Shown: positions 16,134-24,861 of the stretch, in pieces | Layout of the letters: each line of letters starts with the position of its first letter | How positions within the stretch are numbered: the first letter of the stretch is position 1 | Assembly (NCBI GenBank): GCA_031549115.1 | Contig: JAVBQJ010000023.1 | Span: forward strand, 1-64,000 | DNA length: 64,000 bases | Direction: 5' to 3' | From: JAVBQJ01 sp031549115 | GTDB lineage: Bacteria > Verrucomicrobiota > Lentisphaeria > Victivallales > Victivallaceae | Made by a program: the position numbers and the translations under genes | Notes under the pieces: model-generated | Database searches by the model: none | Seen by the model: only the letters and a program-made list of their open reading frames with translations | What the model was told of the DNA's origin: nothing

Positions 16134-17181
16134 TCAATGCGGCGTGGCGTTTCACCATGTCGATCAGCACCAGCGCCGTCATCGCTTCGACCACCGGCAC
16201 CATCCGCGGGCACAGGCACGGGTCATGGCGTCCGTGTACCTCGCAATCCACGACTTCACCCCTGACATTCATCGTCCGTTGCTTGCGCGCAATCGACGCC
16301 GTCGGCTTCACCGCCACCCGGAACACGATCTCATCGCCATTGGATATCCCGCCCAGAATCCCGCCCGCGTGATTGGTCGCAAATCCCATCGGCTCGATCG
16401 GGTCGTTGTGTTCGCTCCCGTACATCGCGCCGGCCTCGAAACCGGTTCCGAATTCAATTCCTTTGGTCGCCCCGATCGACAGCATCGCCTGCGCCAGCTC
16501 CGCATCTAACCGCCCGAACACCGGCTCGCCCAAACCCACCGGGGCACCGGAAATCCGGCACTCCACCACGCCGCCGACGCTGTCGAGCGCCATCCGGGCA
16601 CGATCGATCTCCGCCGCCATCGCCGCCGCCATCTCCGGGTCGGCGGTACGGACCGGGTTGGCTTCAATCACCGCCGGATCGTACTTCTCCGCCCGGATCT
16701 TCCCCACCTGGATCACCGAAGCGGTGATTTTGACGCGGTAACGCTCCAGCAGCAGCTTCGCCACCGCCCCGGCCGCCACCCGCGCCGCGGTTTCCCGCCC
16801 CGAAGAACGGCCGCCGCCGCGATAGTCGCGGATGCCGTATTTCGCCTGATAGGTGAAGTCGGCGTGCCCCGGACGGAACAGCTCCGCCACATTGCCGTAA
16901 TCTTTGCTGCGCTGGTCGGTATTGCGAATCAGCAGCGCCAGCGGCGTTCCGGTCGAACGCCCCTCGAATACCCCGGAGAGAATCTCCACTTGGTCCGGCT
17001 CGTCGCGCGCCGTCGTCAGCCGCGACTGTCCCGGCCGCCGCCGGTTCAATTCGTGTTGAATGGCCTCCACCGGGATTGCCACATCCGGCGTCACCCCGTC
17101 GATCACCACCCCGATTCCAACCCCGTGCGACTCCCCGAAGGTCGTCACCCGGAAACAATGCCCGAATGTATTCGCACTCAT
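16126..17181 (-). CDS. aroC: chorismate synthase
   Basis: A 351-residue enzyme converting EPSP to chorismate with reduced FMN, the last step of the shikimate pathway. The signatures are intact: GESHGVGIGVVIDG at the N-terminus, RRRPGQSRLTTARDEPD, FRPGHADFTYQAKYG, the FMN-site GGGRSSGRETAARVAAG, SNGDEIVFRVAVKPT and GRHDPCLCPRMVPVVEAM. Length is typical. The start overlaps the shikimate kinase stop (ATGA), giving an aroK-aroC pair. The last residues are encoded within the 59-bp tandem repeat. Confidence 0.96.
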   Translation of the reverse strand: MSANTFGHCFRVTTFGESHGVGIGVVIDGVTPDVAIPVEAIQHELNRRRPGQSRLTTARDEPDQVEILSGVFEGRSTGTPLALLIRNTDQRSKDYGNVAELFRPGHADFTYQAKYGIRDYRGGGRSSGRETAARVAAGAVAKLLLERYRVKITASVIQVGKIRAEKYDPAVIEANPVRTADPEMAAAMAAEIDRARMALDSVGGVVECRISGAPVGLGEPVFGRLDAELAQAMLSIGATKGIEFGTGFEAGAMYGSEHNDPIEPMGFATNHAGGILGGISNGDEIVFRVAVKPTASIARKQRTMNVRGEVVDCEVHGRHDPCLCPRMVPVVEAMTALVLIDMVKRHAALMA

Positions 17182-17729
17182 GAAAAATCCTCCAGAAATT
17201 CCGCCAGGCGCGCCGCCGAATTTGCCACCGGCTCGTCACGCACTTCGAAACGCACATCCGCCCAGGCCCGGTAAATTTCGTGCCGCTGCGCAAACCAGAT
17301 CGCAAAGCGCTCTTCGCAGCTGCCGTCGCCGGATGCCAGAAAGGGCGGCACGCCCCCGGCCGCAATCCGCCGCCAGACCAGCTCCGGCGGCGCATCCAGC
17401 CAGACTTTGACCCCCCATGCCAGATTTTCCGGCAACGCCGGGTTGGCCGGGACACCGCCGCCGAGCGCAATCACCGTTTTATTTCCCCCCGGACGCGGCT
17501 GCAGCAATTGCGCCACCGCCTCCGCTTCCAGTTGCCGGAAAAACGCTTCCCCTTCGCGCCGGAAAATCTCCCGGCATCCCAATTTTTCCCCCGAGCGCTC
17601 CCGGTACAGCGATTCGAGAAAGGCGTCGCTGTCGACGAAACGGCGGCCGGTACGCGCGGCCAGCTCCCGCCCCAGGGTGCTTTTGCCGCAATGCTTGATG
17701 CCGCCCAGAACCAGGGGGACTTTTTTCAT
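17178..17729 (-). CDS. aroK: shikimate kinase
   Basis: A 183-residue P-loop kinase that phosphorylates shikimate at the 3-hydroxyl. The P-loop is LGGIKHCGKSTLGRELA, followed by the substrate-binding DSD (FVDSDAFLE). REIFRREGEAFFRQLE matches the F-R-x-x-E motif, and ALGGGVP is the Gly-rich substrate loop. The P-loop differs from the canonical GxMGxGKS by IKHCGKS, so a related small kinase is a minor alternative. Position between argB (1-nt gap) and aroC (4-nt overlap) supports the shikimate assignment. Confidence 0.88.
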   Translation of the reverse strand: MKKVPLVLGGIKHCGKSTLGRELAARTGRRFVDSDAFLESLYRERSGEKLGCREIFRREGEAFFRQLEAEAVAQLLQPRPGGNKTVIALGGGVPANPALPENLAWGVKVWLDAPPELVWRRIAAGGVPPFLASGDGSCEERFAIWFAQRHEIYRAWADVRFEVRDEPVANSAARLAEFLEDFS

Positions 17730-17730
17730 C

Positions 17731-18621
17731 TCACATCACCGAGTCGGGCCGGACGATCTGCGTGCCGATACCGTGATCGGTGAACAATTCCAGCAGCAGC
17801 GAATGCGGCACCCGGCCGTCGATCATGTGCACCTTGTTGATCCCGGCCTGAAGCGCATGGACGCAGCTGTTGATTTTCGGCAGCATTCCGCCCGAAAGCA
17901 CTTTGGCGGCGATCAGGCCCGGAATTTCCGTGGTACAGATGGTCGGAATCACGCTGGACTCCACCGCCGGATCGCGCATCACCCCCGGCACGTCGCTCAT
18001 GAACACCAGCTTGCGCGCCCGCAACGCCTCGGCGATCCGGCAGGCCGCCGTGTCGGCGTTGATATTGTAAATCTGCCCGTCGGCGCCGCGCCCCAAAGGC
18101 GTGATCACCGGCGTAAGCCCGGCGTTCAGCGCGTCGAACACCGGATCCGGGTTGACGCCGAGAATGTCGCCGACAAAGCCGATGTCCTGCTTGTCGCCGG
18201 AGATCGGATCGACCGACCAGGTCCGCTCCGCCAGCAGCATGCTCTTGCCGGAAAGCCCGACCGCCCGGCCGCCGGCGGCGTTGGCCAGCTCCACCAGATT
18301 GCGGTTGACCTGTTCATGCAGCACGTCGTCGACGATTTGGATCGTCCGTTCGCAGGTATGGCGCAGGCCGTTGACGAAGCGAACCGGGATATCCTGTTTT
18401 TTCAGCTCCGCCGAAATCGCTTTGCCGCCGCCGTGGACGACGATCGGGCGAATGCCGATACACTCCATCAGCACGACGTCGCGCATCGTGCTTTTGACCA
18501 GCTCCGGGTCCTCCATCGAACTGCCGCCGAATTTAATCACCACCACCGCGTTGCGGAATTTCTGAATGTAAGGAAGCGCCTCGCACAGAATTTCCGCTTT
18601 TTTGATATAGGTCTCCAACAT
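17731..18621 (-). CDS. argB: acetylglutamate kinase
   Basis: A 296-residue amino acid kinase that phosphorylates N-acetyl-L-glutamate in arginine synthesis. The motifs are VVIKFGGSSMED at the N-terminus, PIVVHGGGKAISAELKK, RFVNGLRHTC, GLSGKSMLL, and YNINADTAACRIAEALRA near the nucleotide site. GGMLPKINSCVHAL is the C-terminal Lys-containing motif. The N-terminal helix before the kinase core (MLETYIKKAEILCEALPYIQKF) is the type seen in arginine-feedback-inhibited hexameric enzymes, so allosteric control is likely. AAGGAG precedes the ATG. It heads argB-aroK-aroC, linking arginine and aromatic synthesis. Confidence 0.95.
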   Translation of the reverse strand: MLETYIKKAEILCEALPYIQKFRNAVVVIKFGGSSMEDPELVKSTMRDVVLMECIGIRPIVVHGGGKAISAELKKQDIPVRFVNGLRHTCERTIQIVDDVLHEQVNRNLVELANAAGGRAVGLSGKSMLLAERTWSVDPISGDKQDIGFVGDILGVNPDPVFDALNAGLTPVITPLGRGADGQIYNINADTAACRIAEALRARKLVFMSDVPGVMRDPAVESSVIPTICTTEIPGLIAAKVLSGGMLPKINSCVHALQAGINKVHMIDGRVPHSLLLELFTDHGIGTQIVRPDSVM

Positions 18622-18683
18622 CGCCCACTGTCTCCTTAAGCCCCGGGTATGACCGGTTGTTTCTCTGCCACAATTGTTGCTTT

Positions 18684-18712
18684 ACTATAATTCCACCTCA
18701 GGGAATCTGCAA
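18684..18712 (-). promoter_or_regulatory. promoter of argB-aroK-aroC
   Basis: On the minus strand, TTGCAG (18707-18712), a 17-base spacer and TATAGT (18684-18689). The -35 lies inside the 3' end of the upstream YdbH-like gene. An 8-bp palindrome ACAATTGT (18670-18677) lies just downstream of the -10. Confidence 0.55.
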
Positions 18713-21451
18713 ACTGATTTCGAAGTCTATTTCGCCCTGAAACGACGGTTCGCCGGGCCGGGCCGGAATCAACGGATCGGCCTCGTCGCCGGAAAAAACG
18801 AACGGCAACGGCTGCGCCGGAGACGCCGTCACGCCGAGCTTCAACGTCATCCCCCCCCCGCCGTTGTCCGGCAGCCAGCTCAACCGCAGGCTGCGGCAGT
18901 CGAAATCGCGCAGGAAACAACGGAAAAATTCCGCCGTATGGTTCGAACCGGCGACCTGTGCCGCCACCTCCGGCAGCCGCAACGCCGTCCGAATCCCGGA
19001 GCGCAGCGTCATGCCGCCGAATTGCCACCCCTGACCCTGCAGCCAATGCCACTCCCCCTCCCCTTCGAGGCGCAGCTCCGACTCGCCGGCGGCGATGCCG
19101 AAGTGCCGGAGCGCCGCATCCAACCGGACATCCGCGACATCGAATGGATAAATTGTAATTTCGTCCTTTTCGGGCTGCCAGTTCACCGGCGCCGCCAACG
19201 TCAAGGTGCCGCCGCACCAGGCGCCCGAGAGCGCCGAAAAATGCCACTTCCCGGCATTATCGACCTCCAAACACATCGTCCCGGGCCCCCACTCGCTCAG
19301 CCGTTGAAACGCCAGTTCCGCCTTGCCCGCCGTCACCGGCTGCGCCAGCGTCGTCAGCTTCACATCGCCGGACACCCCGGACGCCAGCCAGCCGCCGCGG
19401 CCGAAGTCGGCGCCGCGCAGCTCCAGCGCCGTGCCGCCGCCGTTGCTATGCAGCCCCACCATGCCCCGCAGCGTCCAGCCGCTCCAGCCGGGGAAATACA
19501 ACGGCAGCCGGTTTTCGCTCCACTCCGCCGCCGGCAGCAGCCATTCCCAATGCTCCTTTTCGGTCGCGAAATACAGCTCCGTGCCGGCCAACTCCCGCAC
19601 CGCCAGCTTCCCGGATACATTCCAGCCGCCGTTGCCGTGGCGCGGCGTCCAATCGGTTTTCACTTCGCCGAGCGTCAATTGCTCCCAGCGCACATCCGGG
19701 CTTTGCAGACTTCCCGGCGCCAATACCGCCGGCGTCCGGTACAACCCGGTCGCAGCATCGGCTTTGGCGGCCGCGGACGGGCGCAATCCGGCATCGGGAA
19801 ACTCCACCGGCAAATCCAGCACGGCGCCGCCGAAACGCAACCGCCCCTCCGGCGGCAGCGTCCCGGAGAAATCACGCAGCGTCAGCCGCCCCCGCCAACT
19901 CCCCGCCGTGATTTCGCCCCGCGCCAGCTCCGCCATTTCCGCCGTACCGGACCGCCCCCCCCAGGCGCCGCAGCTCCACTCCCAACCCCGGCCGGAAAGA
20001 ACCGTCTCCAACCCCGCATAGCTCACCATGCAAGACTCCACCGCGGCCGAAAACTCCCGGACCGGGATATGCAATTCCATCCGGCGCGCCGTCAGCGGCT
20101 CTTCCGAACGCCATTGCACCTCCCGCCACAACGACTGCCATTCCACCCCGTCCAGCGCGGCCAGCTGTATCGTCAACTGCCGCGGCTGCAGCTGCGCCTG
20201 GTCGGCGATCAGGCTCCACTCCGGATCCGGGTGGCGCCACTTGATTTTCGCCGCCTCGATCCGCCAATCCGCCGCCAACGGGAAAGCCCCGGACAACGCT
20301 TCCGCCGTACCGGCCGACCACCCCGGCAGCAGCGGCGGCAGCAGCCCCTGCGCGGCTTCCCAGCTTCCGCTCCAGCGGTTGTCGCGCCAGACACCGTGAA
20401 AACGCAATTCCGGCACCGTCAGACGCAGCGCCGCCCCCTTTACCGTAACCGCCGTCAGTACCCCCGCCAGCGTCATTCCGGCCGCCGGATCGTATTGCGC
20501 CGTCCACGCGCCGGTACTGCCCTCGAGCGCGTCTCCCTGGTAGGTTTGGGCGGCGGCGCCCCGCAGCTCCCAGCGCCACTCTCCGTTGTGACACTCGCCC
20601 GAGAAGGCCGCGTTTTCCAGCGGGAAACCGGCGGGAAAATGCGTTTGCGTCCCGGCCGCCGGGGCCGCCGCTTCGCCGGTGGCGCGAATCCATTCGTCCG
20701 TCCCCTGTCCGGTCAGAGTCACCCGGCGGAAATGCAGATTCACCGGCTCCGGCCATGTCACCTCCCGCAGAGTGAAGCGCCACCCGTCCGGCTGCCAGAT
20801 CAATTCCGCGTTGCCGCAGCGGATTTCCAGGCGGTCGGGTTCCGGTGCGCCGTGACGCTTCCGCCAGCTGCCCTGCCACTCCCCGGTCAACGCCTCCGGC
20901 GCCAACTCCAGCACCGGCTGCCAGGTACGCAGAAATCCCGGCAGTTCCCGGCCGGAAAAACTTCCCGTTTCCGCCTCCTCATCGATGACCACGCGCTCGC
21001 TTCCTCCGTGGTACTGGCGGGTACGCACCCAATTGCCGCTCTGCCGGTCCCCGGTCAGCAAATACTCGCCGAACGCATCCGTCGCGGTGACGGCGACGAC
21101 GCGAACCGGCAATTGATGATGCAGCAGCCAACCGGAAAGCTCCCGCAATGATTCCGGCGCCAGCACGGCGTTTTCCAATGTCAAAATTCCCTGATTGACA
21201 CTTCCGACGGGTGCCGTCAGCCACGGGTGCTGCGCATCGCCGATCCGGCAATCGCGCAGCAGAATCGACTCGCCGGCTCCGGGCCGGGGCTCGGCGCTCC
21301 AGTCGCCGGAAAGACTCCATTCCGCCGGGATCCGCAGCGCCGGATCGAAGAAGCCCAGTCCCAGATGCCACGAAAAAAATACCGCTGCCGCCAACGCCGC
21401 AATCACCAGGGCCCCAAGGCCCGCCAGGATCCATTTTGTCCGTTTTTTCAT
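18698..21451 (-). CDS. YdbH/AsmA-like large envelope protein
   Basis: A 917-residue protein anchored by one N-terminal helix (WILAGLGALVIAALAAAVFF), with a long, beta-strand-rich, Trp-rich body in the envelope. Repeated amphipathic strand patterns (GxWxxxxxLxLRDFSG, GKLAVRELAGTELYF) suggest an AsmA/TamB/YdbH-type elongated groove. The C-terminal part (SLRLSWLPDNGGGGMTLKL, then PFVFSG) resembles the YdbH domain. E. coli relatives (TamB, YhdP, YdbH) move phospholipids between inner and outer membranes. Assignment to YdbH is tentative; AsmA-like is safer. The -10 of its promoter ends 5 nt before the ATG, so the mRNA may be leaderless. Confidence 0.6.
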   Translation of the reverse strand: MKKRTKWILAGLGALVIAALAAAVFFSWHLGLGFFDPALRIPAEWSLSGDWSAEPRPGAGESILLRDCRIGDAQHPWLTAPVGSVNQGILTLENAVLAPESLRELSGWLLHHQLPVRVVAVTATDAFGEYLLTGDRQSGNWVRTRQYHGGSERVVIDEEAETGSFSGRELPGFLRTWQPVLELAPEALTGEWQGSWRKRHGAPEPDRLEIRCGNAELIWQPDGWRFTLREVTWPEPVNLHFRRVTLTGQGTDEWIRATGEAAAPAAGTQTHFPAGFPLENAAFSGECHNGEWRWELRGAAAQTYQGDALEGSTGAWTAQYDPAAGMTLAGVLTAVTVKGAALRLTVPELRFHGVWRDNRWSGSWEAAQGLLPPLLPGWSAGTAEALSGAFPLAADWRIEAAKIKWRHPDPEWSLIADQAQLQPRQLTIQLAALDGVEWQSLWREVQWRSEEPLTARRMELHIPVREFSAAVESCMVSYAGLETVLSGRGWEWSCGAWGGRSGTAEMAELARGEITAGSWRGRLTLRDFSGTLPPEGRLRFGGAVLDLPVEFPDAGLRPSAAAKADAATGLYRTPAVLAPGSLQSPDVRWEQLTLGEVKTDWTPRHGNGGWNVSGKLAVRELAGTELYFATEKEHWEWLLPAAEWSENRLPLYFPGWSGWTLRGMVGLHSNGGGTALELRGADFGRGGWLASGVSGDVKLTTLAQPVTAGKAELAFQRLSEWGPGTMCLEVDNAGKWHFSALSGAWCGGTLTLAAPVNWQPEKDEITIYPFDVADVRLDAALRHFGIAAGESELRLEGEGEWHWLQGQGWQFGGMTLRSGIRTALRLPEVAAQVAGSNHTAEFFRCFLRDFDCRSLRLSWLPDNGGGGMTLKLGVTASPAQPLPFVFSGDEADPLIPARPGEPSFQGEIDFEISLQIP

Positions 21452-21456
21452 GTTAT

Positions 21457-21485
21457 ACTATACGGCTTTCCGGCATTAAAAACAA
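21457..21485 (-). promoter_or_regulatory. promoter of YdbH-like gene, possibly leaderless
   Basis: On the minus strand, TTGTTT (21480-21485), a 17-base spacer and TATAGT (21457-21462). The start codon is 21449-21451, so transcription would begin at or next to the ATG. No Shine-Dalgarno sequence is present. Confidence 0.5.
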
Positions 21486-21492
21486 ACCGGAA

Positions 21493-21521
21493 TTGGCATT
21501 TTCCGAATTTCAGGTTATATT
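21493..21521 (+). promoter_or_regulatory. promoter of lipoprotein-yicC operon
   Basis: TTGGCA (21493-21498), a 17-base spacer and TATATT (21516-21521). It is back-to-back with the divergent YdbH-like promoter; the two -35 elements are only 7 bp apart. Confidence 0.6.
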
Positions 21522-21562
21522 TCTAGACGAACGAGCTAAAATCAGATAATTTGGGACGGGTA

Positions 21563-22333
21563 ATGAAAAAACTGTTGATCGCACTATGCGCCGCCTGCAC
21601 TTTGCTGACCCTGTCCGGGTGCCGCAGCACCGCCTATTACCAGAATCAGGCCGTCAAAGAAGCCCGGGCATACCTGCTGGAAGAGGTGGGCCCCCAGTTG
21701 ACGTTGCAGCAGCGCGAATATGTCAAATTCAACAAGCCGATACTGCTGGTTTCAAGCCTCTTGCCGGCGCCGAGCTTCGGCTACGAACAGGTCTGCGTCA
21801 CCTGGCTGATTCCCGGAATCCAGGAGGCCTGTATGGTATATGGCTACGGCGACAAACAGATGATCGGCTGGAGCCCCAACCGGATCATCTGGCAGGATTT
21901 TTCGCCCTGGGACCAGAACCGGCAGAAGGCCGTCAAAAGCGCCCGGGATTACGCCATCAACAATCTGTTCTTCCCGCTGAGTGTCGAGCAATTCAACCGG
22001 GTTCGTTTCGATGCGCCGCAAATCATCATCACCGATTTCGACCTGATCGACGAATATGTCGGCGAGCTCGATGACACCGCCGTGACCGCATTGACGCAGC
22101 ATACGAAAGTCCAGTTTTCGATTGTCTGGCCATTGGGCGAAACGCCGGAGCAGTATGTCGTCCTCTGCGGCCGCAGCGAACCGGACTTGAAAGGATGGAC
22201 GATCGATTTCGGCGCCATCGTCACGGAAGAAGAATTGAAACAGCATACGCTGGACGGCGCTCCGGCCAGTTCGCTGGATGCGGTGAATTTCGTCGAAGTC
22301 GGCGCCATCCGATTGACGCCGGCGAACCAGTAG
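21563..22333 (+). CDS. putative lipoprotein of unknown function
   Basis: A 256-residue exported protein. The signal MKKLLIALCAACTLLTLSGC ends in a good lipobox (LSGC), so it is probably lipid-anchored in the envelope. The mature domain is mixed alpha/beta with no family I recognise. A near-repeat of its sequence is visible: VKEARAYLLEEVGPQLTLQQ near the start and VKSARDYAINNLFFPLSVEQ near residue 120. This suggests an internal duplication of one domain. The ATG at 21563 is used because the signal peptide begins there; an upstream TTG in frame is unlikely. It is first in an operon with yicC (14-nt gap). Confidence 0.65.
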   Translation: MKKLLIALCAACTLLTLSGCRSTAYYQNQAVKEARAYLLEEVGPQLTLQQREYVKFNKPILLVSSLLPAPSFGYEQVCVTWLIPGIQEACMVYGYGDKQMIGWSPNRIIWQDFSPWDQNRQKAVKSARDYAINNLFFPLSVEQFNRVRFDAPQIIITDFDLIDEYVGELDDTAVTALTQHTKVQFSIVWPLGETPEQYVVLCGRSEPDLKGWTIDFGAIVTEEELKQHTLDGAPASSLDAVNFVEVGAIRLTPANQ

Positions 22334-22347
22334 GGAGAACCAAGAAT

Positions 22348-23217
22348 ATGCGCAGTATGACCGGTTTCGGGCGCGGCGAATCCGCCGACGCCGCGATTGC
22401 GATTGAAATTTCCAGCGTCAACCGTAAACAATTGGAACTTCGCTTCACCCTGCCCCGGGATCTGAGCGGGCTGGAGACGGAATTGCGTTCCCGTCTCGTA
22501 TCCCGGATCAGCCGCGGCGCGGTATCGGTCCGGTTGAATTTGAATCACACCACGGAAACCCGCGGCGTGCATCTGGACACCGAACTGTTGGGACGTCTGG
22601 TCACCGAAGCGCGGGAGGCCGCGCGGTTGCTGGATTTGAGCCATGACCTCAAGATCACCGACTTTTTGATGATCCCCGGTGTCATCGCGGCCGAGGAGCT
22701 GCCCTGCGACGATCCGGCGCTGCTGGAAGCCGTCGGCGAAGCACTGGAACGCGCGTTGGAGCAATTTCAGGCAATGCGGCATGCCGAAGGGCAGAATCTG
22801 CAGCAGGATCTGACAACACGGTTGTACTGTCTGGAAGAGCTGCTGACCCGGATCAAGCCGCTGACCGCCGATCTGCCCGAATTCAATCGCAAACGGCTGT
22901 TGGAAAAATTGGCGCAGGCGCAGCTGCCGGTGGACGCCAATGACGAACGACTGCTCAAGGAGGTGGTGTTTTATGCCGACCGCGGCGATACCTCCGAGGA
23001 GATAACCCGGCTGGAAAGCCATTTCGCCCAATTCCGGCGTTTCCTCGGGGAATCCGGCGAACCGGTCGGCCGCAGCATGGATTTCCTGCTCCAGGAGATG
23101 TTCCGGGAGATCACCACACTGGGCAACAAAGCGCCGGTTCCGGAGGTGTCGCCGTGTATCGTGGCGTTCAAAACCGAATTGGAAAAACTGCGCGAGCAAG
23201 TGCAGAATATTGAATAA
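22348..23217 (+). CDS. yicC: YicC/YloC family endoribonuclease
   Basis: A 289-residue protein of the YicC family, reported as endoribonucleases acting in RNA turnover. Hallmarks are the MRSMTGFGRGE start, SSVNRKQLELRF, GAVSVRLNLN, and the C-terminal DUF1732 part ERLLKEVVFYADRGDTSEE, ITRLESHFAQF and GRSMDFLLQEMFREITTLGNKA. The frame is open upstream, but this ATG matches the invariant family start. The next gene, a small membrane protein, follows 11 nt downstream. In many bacteria yicC sits beside gmk and rpoZ; here it does not. Confidence 0.92.
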   Translation: MRSMTGFGRGESADAAIAIEISSVNRKQLELRFTLPRDLSGLETELRSRLVSRISRGAVSVRLNLNHTTETRGVHLDTELLGRLVTEAREAARLLDLSHDLKITDFLMIPGVIAAEELPCDDPALLEAVGEALERALEQFQAMRHAEGQNLQQDLTTRLYCLEELLTRIKPLTADLPEFNRKRLLEKLAQAQLPVDANDERLLKEVVFYADRGDTSEEITRLESHFAQFRRFLGESGEPVGRSMDFLLQEMFREITTLGNKAPVPEVSPCIVAFKTELEKLREQVQNIE

Positions 23218-23228
23218 AGGAGCCGGAG

Positions 23229-23507
23229 ATGCGTTTTCTAAAGCGTTTGGCCTACTGGGCCGGAATGCTGTTCGTCCTGACCGGAATTATTTTCACCGCC
23301 CGGAATTTTCTGGAGCAATATCCGGAATTCGGACTCAAAGAATGTCAATGGATGAATGACTGGCTGGGCTTAACCGCGAAACCGTGGAGCGCCGGTGTGC
23401 TTGCCGCCTGCGCCTTTTGCGCGTTCGGATCCTATCTGGTGCTGGCGATGGAAAACTCCCGGTTGCGCCGTAAATTGCATGCGAAAAAAGCGGAGCCGGA
23501 AGAGTGA
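23229..23507 (+). CDS. small two-helix membrane protein
   Basis: A 92-residue protein with two predicted transmembrane helices (about residues 9-25 and 54-73) and a basic C-terminal tail (RLRRKLHAKKAEPEE). No family is recognised. GGAGC lies 7 nt before the ATG. Its stop overlaps the GTG start of the MFS gene (GTGA), so the two products are probably made together and may interact. Confidence 0.65.
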   Translation: MRFLKRLAYWAGMLFVLTGIIFTARNFLEQYPEFGLKECQWMNDWLGLTAKPWSAGVLAACAFCAFGSYLVLAMENSRLRRKLHAKKAEPEE

Positions 23508-24727
23508 TTTCCAAAATTGCGCGTTCGTTTCAGGAGCTGCGTCCCGGGTGCGGAGCCCGGGCTTTTTTTCTCAGCGTTCTGATCTGGGGTGTCGGCATCG
23601 GCTGCTTTTATGCCGCGCTGAACAACTACCTGGTCGAAATCCACCACGTGGATGAGCTGGAGCGGGGCTGGCTGGAATTTTTCCGCGAATTGCCGGGGCT
23701 CGGACTGGTTTTCGTGCTGGCGCTGCTGCACCGCGCCAGCGAATGGAAGATTCTCCGGATCGGTACCTTGATTTCGCTGGCCGGCGTCATCGGTCTGCTG
23801 ATTCCGGCCGATCTGATCGCACTGACACTCTTGATCATGATCTGGAGCACCGGCGAACACCTGGTGATGCCGGTGCGCAGCTCGATCGCCATGCATGTCG
23901 CCAAACCCGGACACGGCGGAAGTTCGCTCGGGCTGGTGACCAGCGCAATGAATGCCGGCACCGTGGTCGGCAGTGTCCTCGTCGCGTTGATTTTTCAGTT
24001 CGGGCTCAAGGTGTTTCACTGGGACCGCCCGGAGGCACTCTATAACATCGTCTGGGTCCTCATCGCGCTGTTGATCGCCGCCAGTTTTCTATGCCTGGCG
24101 CGCCACCGCGACACCCGTTTCGAGGCCAAACGCCCCCGGCTGTTCTTCGCGTTGAAATACCACAAGTATTATGCGCTCGAACTCTTCTACGGCGCCCGCA
24201 AACAGATTTTCCTGACTTTCGCGCCTTATGTATTGATCAAAATATACGGTCTTTCTACCGCGGAAATGGCGCTCCTGGCGGGCACCTGCGCGGCCGTCAA
24301 CATCTTCGGCGCGCCGCTGATAGGAAAAATCACCGACCGGATCGGCTACCGCAACGTGATGATCTACGACACCGTGCTCCTCTTTGTCGTCTGCCTGACC
24401 TACGGTTATGCCGGGCAATGGTTTGCGCCCGCCGTCGCGGTCTGGGTGGTATGCTTCAATTTCCTGCTGGACGCGGTGATCAGCACCGCCTCGATGGCGT
24501 CGAACCTGTACGTGCGCTCGATCTCCGACAACAAGGAGGAGCTGACTTCGACCCTGTCCACCGGAATTTCGATCAACCATATGATCAGCGTCACCGCGGC
24601 ACCGCTCGGCGGCTGGATCTGGCAGCGTTACGGCGTGGAAACGCTGTTCCTCTTCGCCGCCGTCATGGCCCTCGCCAACTCGCTGTACGCCCTCACCATC
24701 CCCCGCCCGACGCACCGGCAGGCTTAA
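23504..24727 (+). CDS. MFS transporter
   Basis: A 407-residue polytopic inner-membrane protein with about 12 helices, typical of the major facilitator superfamily. The second half holds the loop motif PLIGKITDRIGYRNVMIYD, a form of the conserved GxxxDRxGRR motif. A large central cytoplasmic loop (RHRDTRFEAKRPRLFFALKYHK) separates the two six-helix halves. Substrate is not predictable from the sequence. The GTG start overlaps the stop of the small membrane protein. It is last in the lipoprotein-yicC operon. Confidence 0.82.
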   Translation: MISKIARSFQELRPGCGARAFFLSVLIWGVGIGCFYAALNNYLVEIHHVDELERGWLEFFRELPGLGLVFVLALLHRASEWKILRIGTLISLAGVIGLLIPADLIALTLLIMIWSTGEHLVMPVRSSIAMHVAKPGHGGSSLGLVTSAMNAGTVVGSVLVALIFQFGLKVFHWDRPEALYNIVWVLIALLIAASFLCLARHRDTRFEAKRPRLFFALKYHKYYALELFYGARKQIFLTFAPYVLIKIYGLSTAEMALLAGTCAAVNIFGAPLIGKITDRIGYRNVMIYDTVLLFVVCLTYGYAGQWFAPAVAVWVVCFNFLLDAVISTASMASNLYVRSISDNKEELTSTLSTGISINHMISVTAAPLGGWIWQRYGVETLFLFAAVMALANSLYALTIPRPTHRQA

Positions 24728-24764
24728 TTTGACGGCAAAAAACAACTTCCGCGGCAATCGGAAC

Positions 24765-24792
24765 TTGAAAAAACGTCAGCAACGGTTATATT
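24765..24792 (+). promoter_or_regulatory. promoter of GYF_2/AsmA operon
   Basis: TTGAAA (24765-24770), a 16-base spacer and TATATT (24787-24792), about 70 nt before the first GYF_2 gene. Confidence 0.5.
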
Positions 24793-24861
24793 TTCCGTAC
24801 TAGACGGAGTGGGCCCCACAAGGAAGTTGCCCGATTACAACCGAGAGGATTTCCAAATATC

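Noticed and set aside
18674..21151. Forward open frame of about 825 codons opposite the YdbH-like gene
   Set aside because: An antisense frame produced by high GC; the translation is Arg/Pro/Gln-rich, without domains, and overlaps a better gene.
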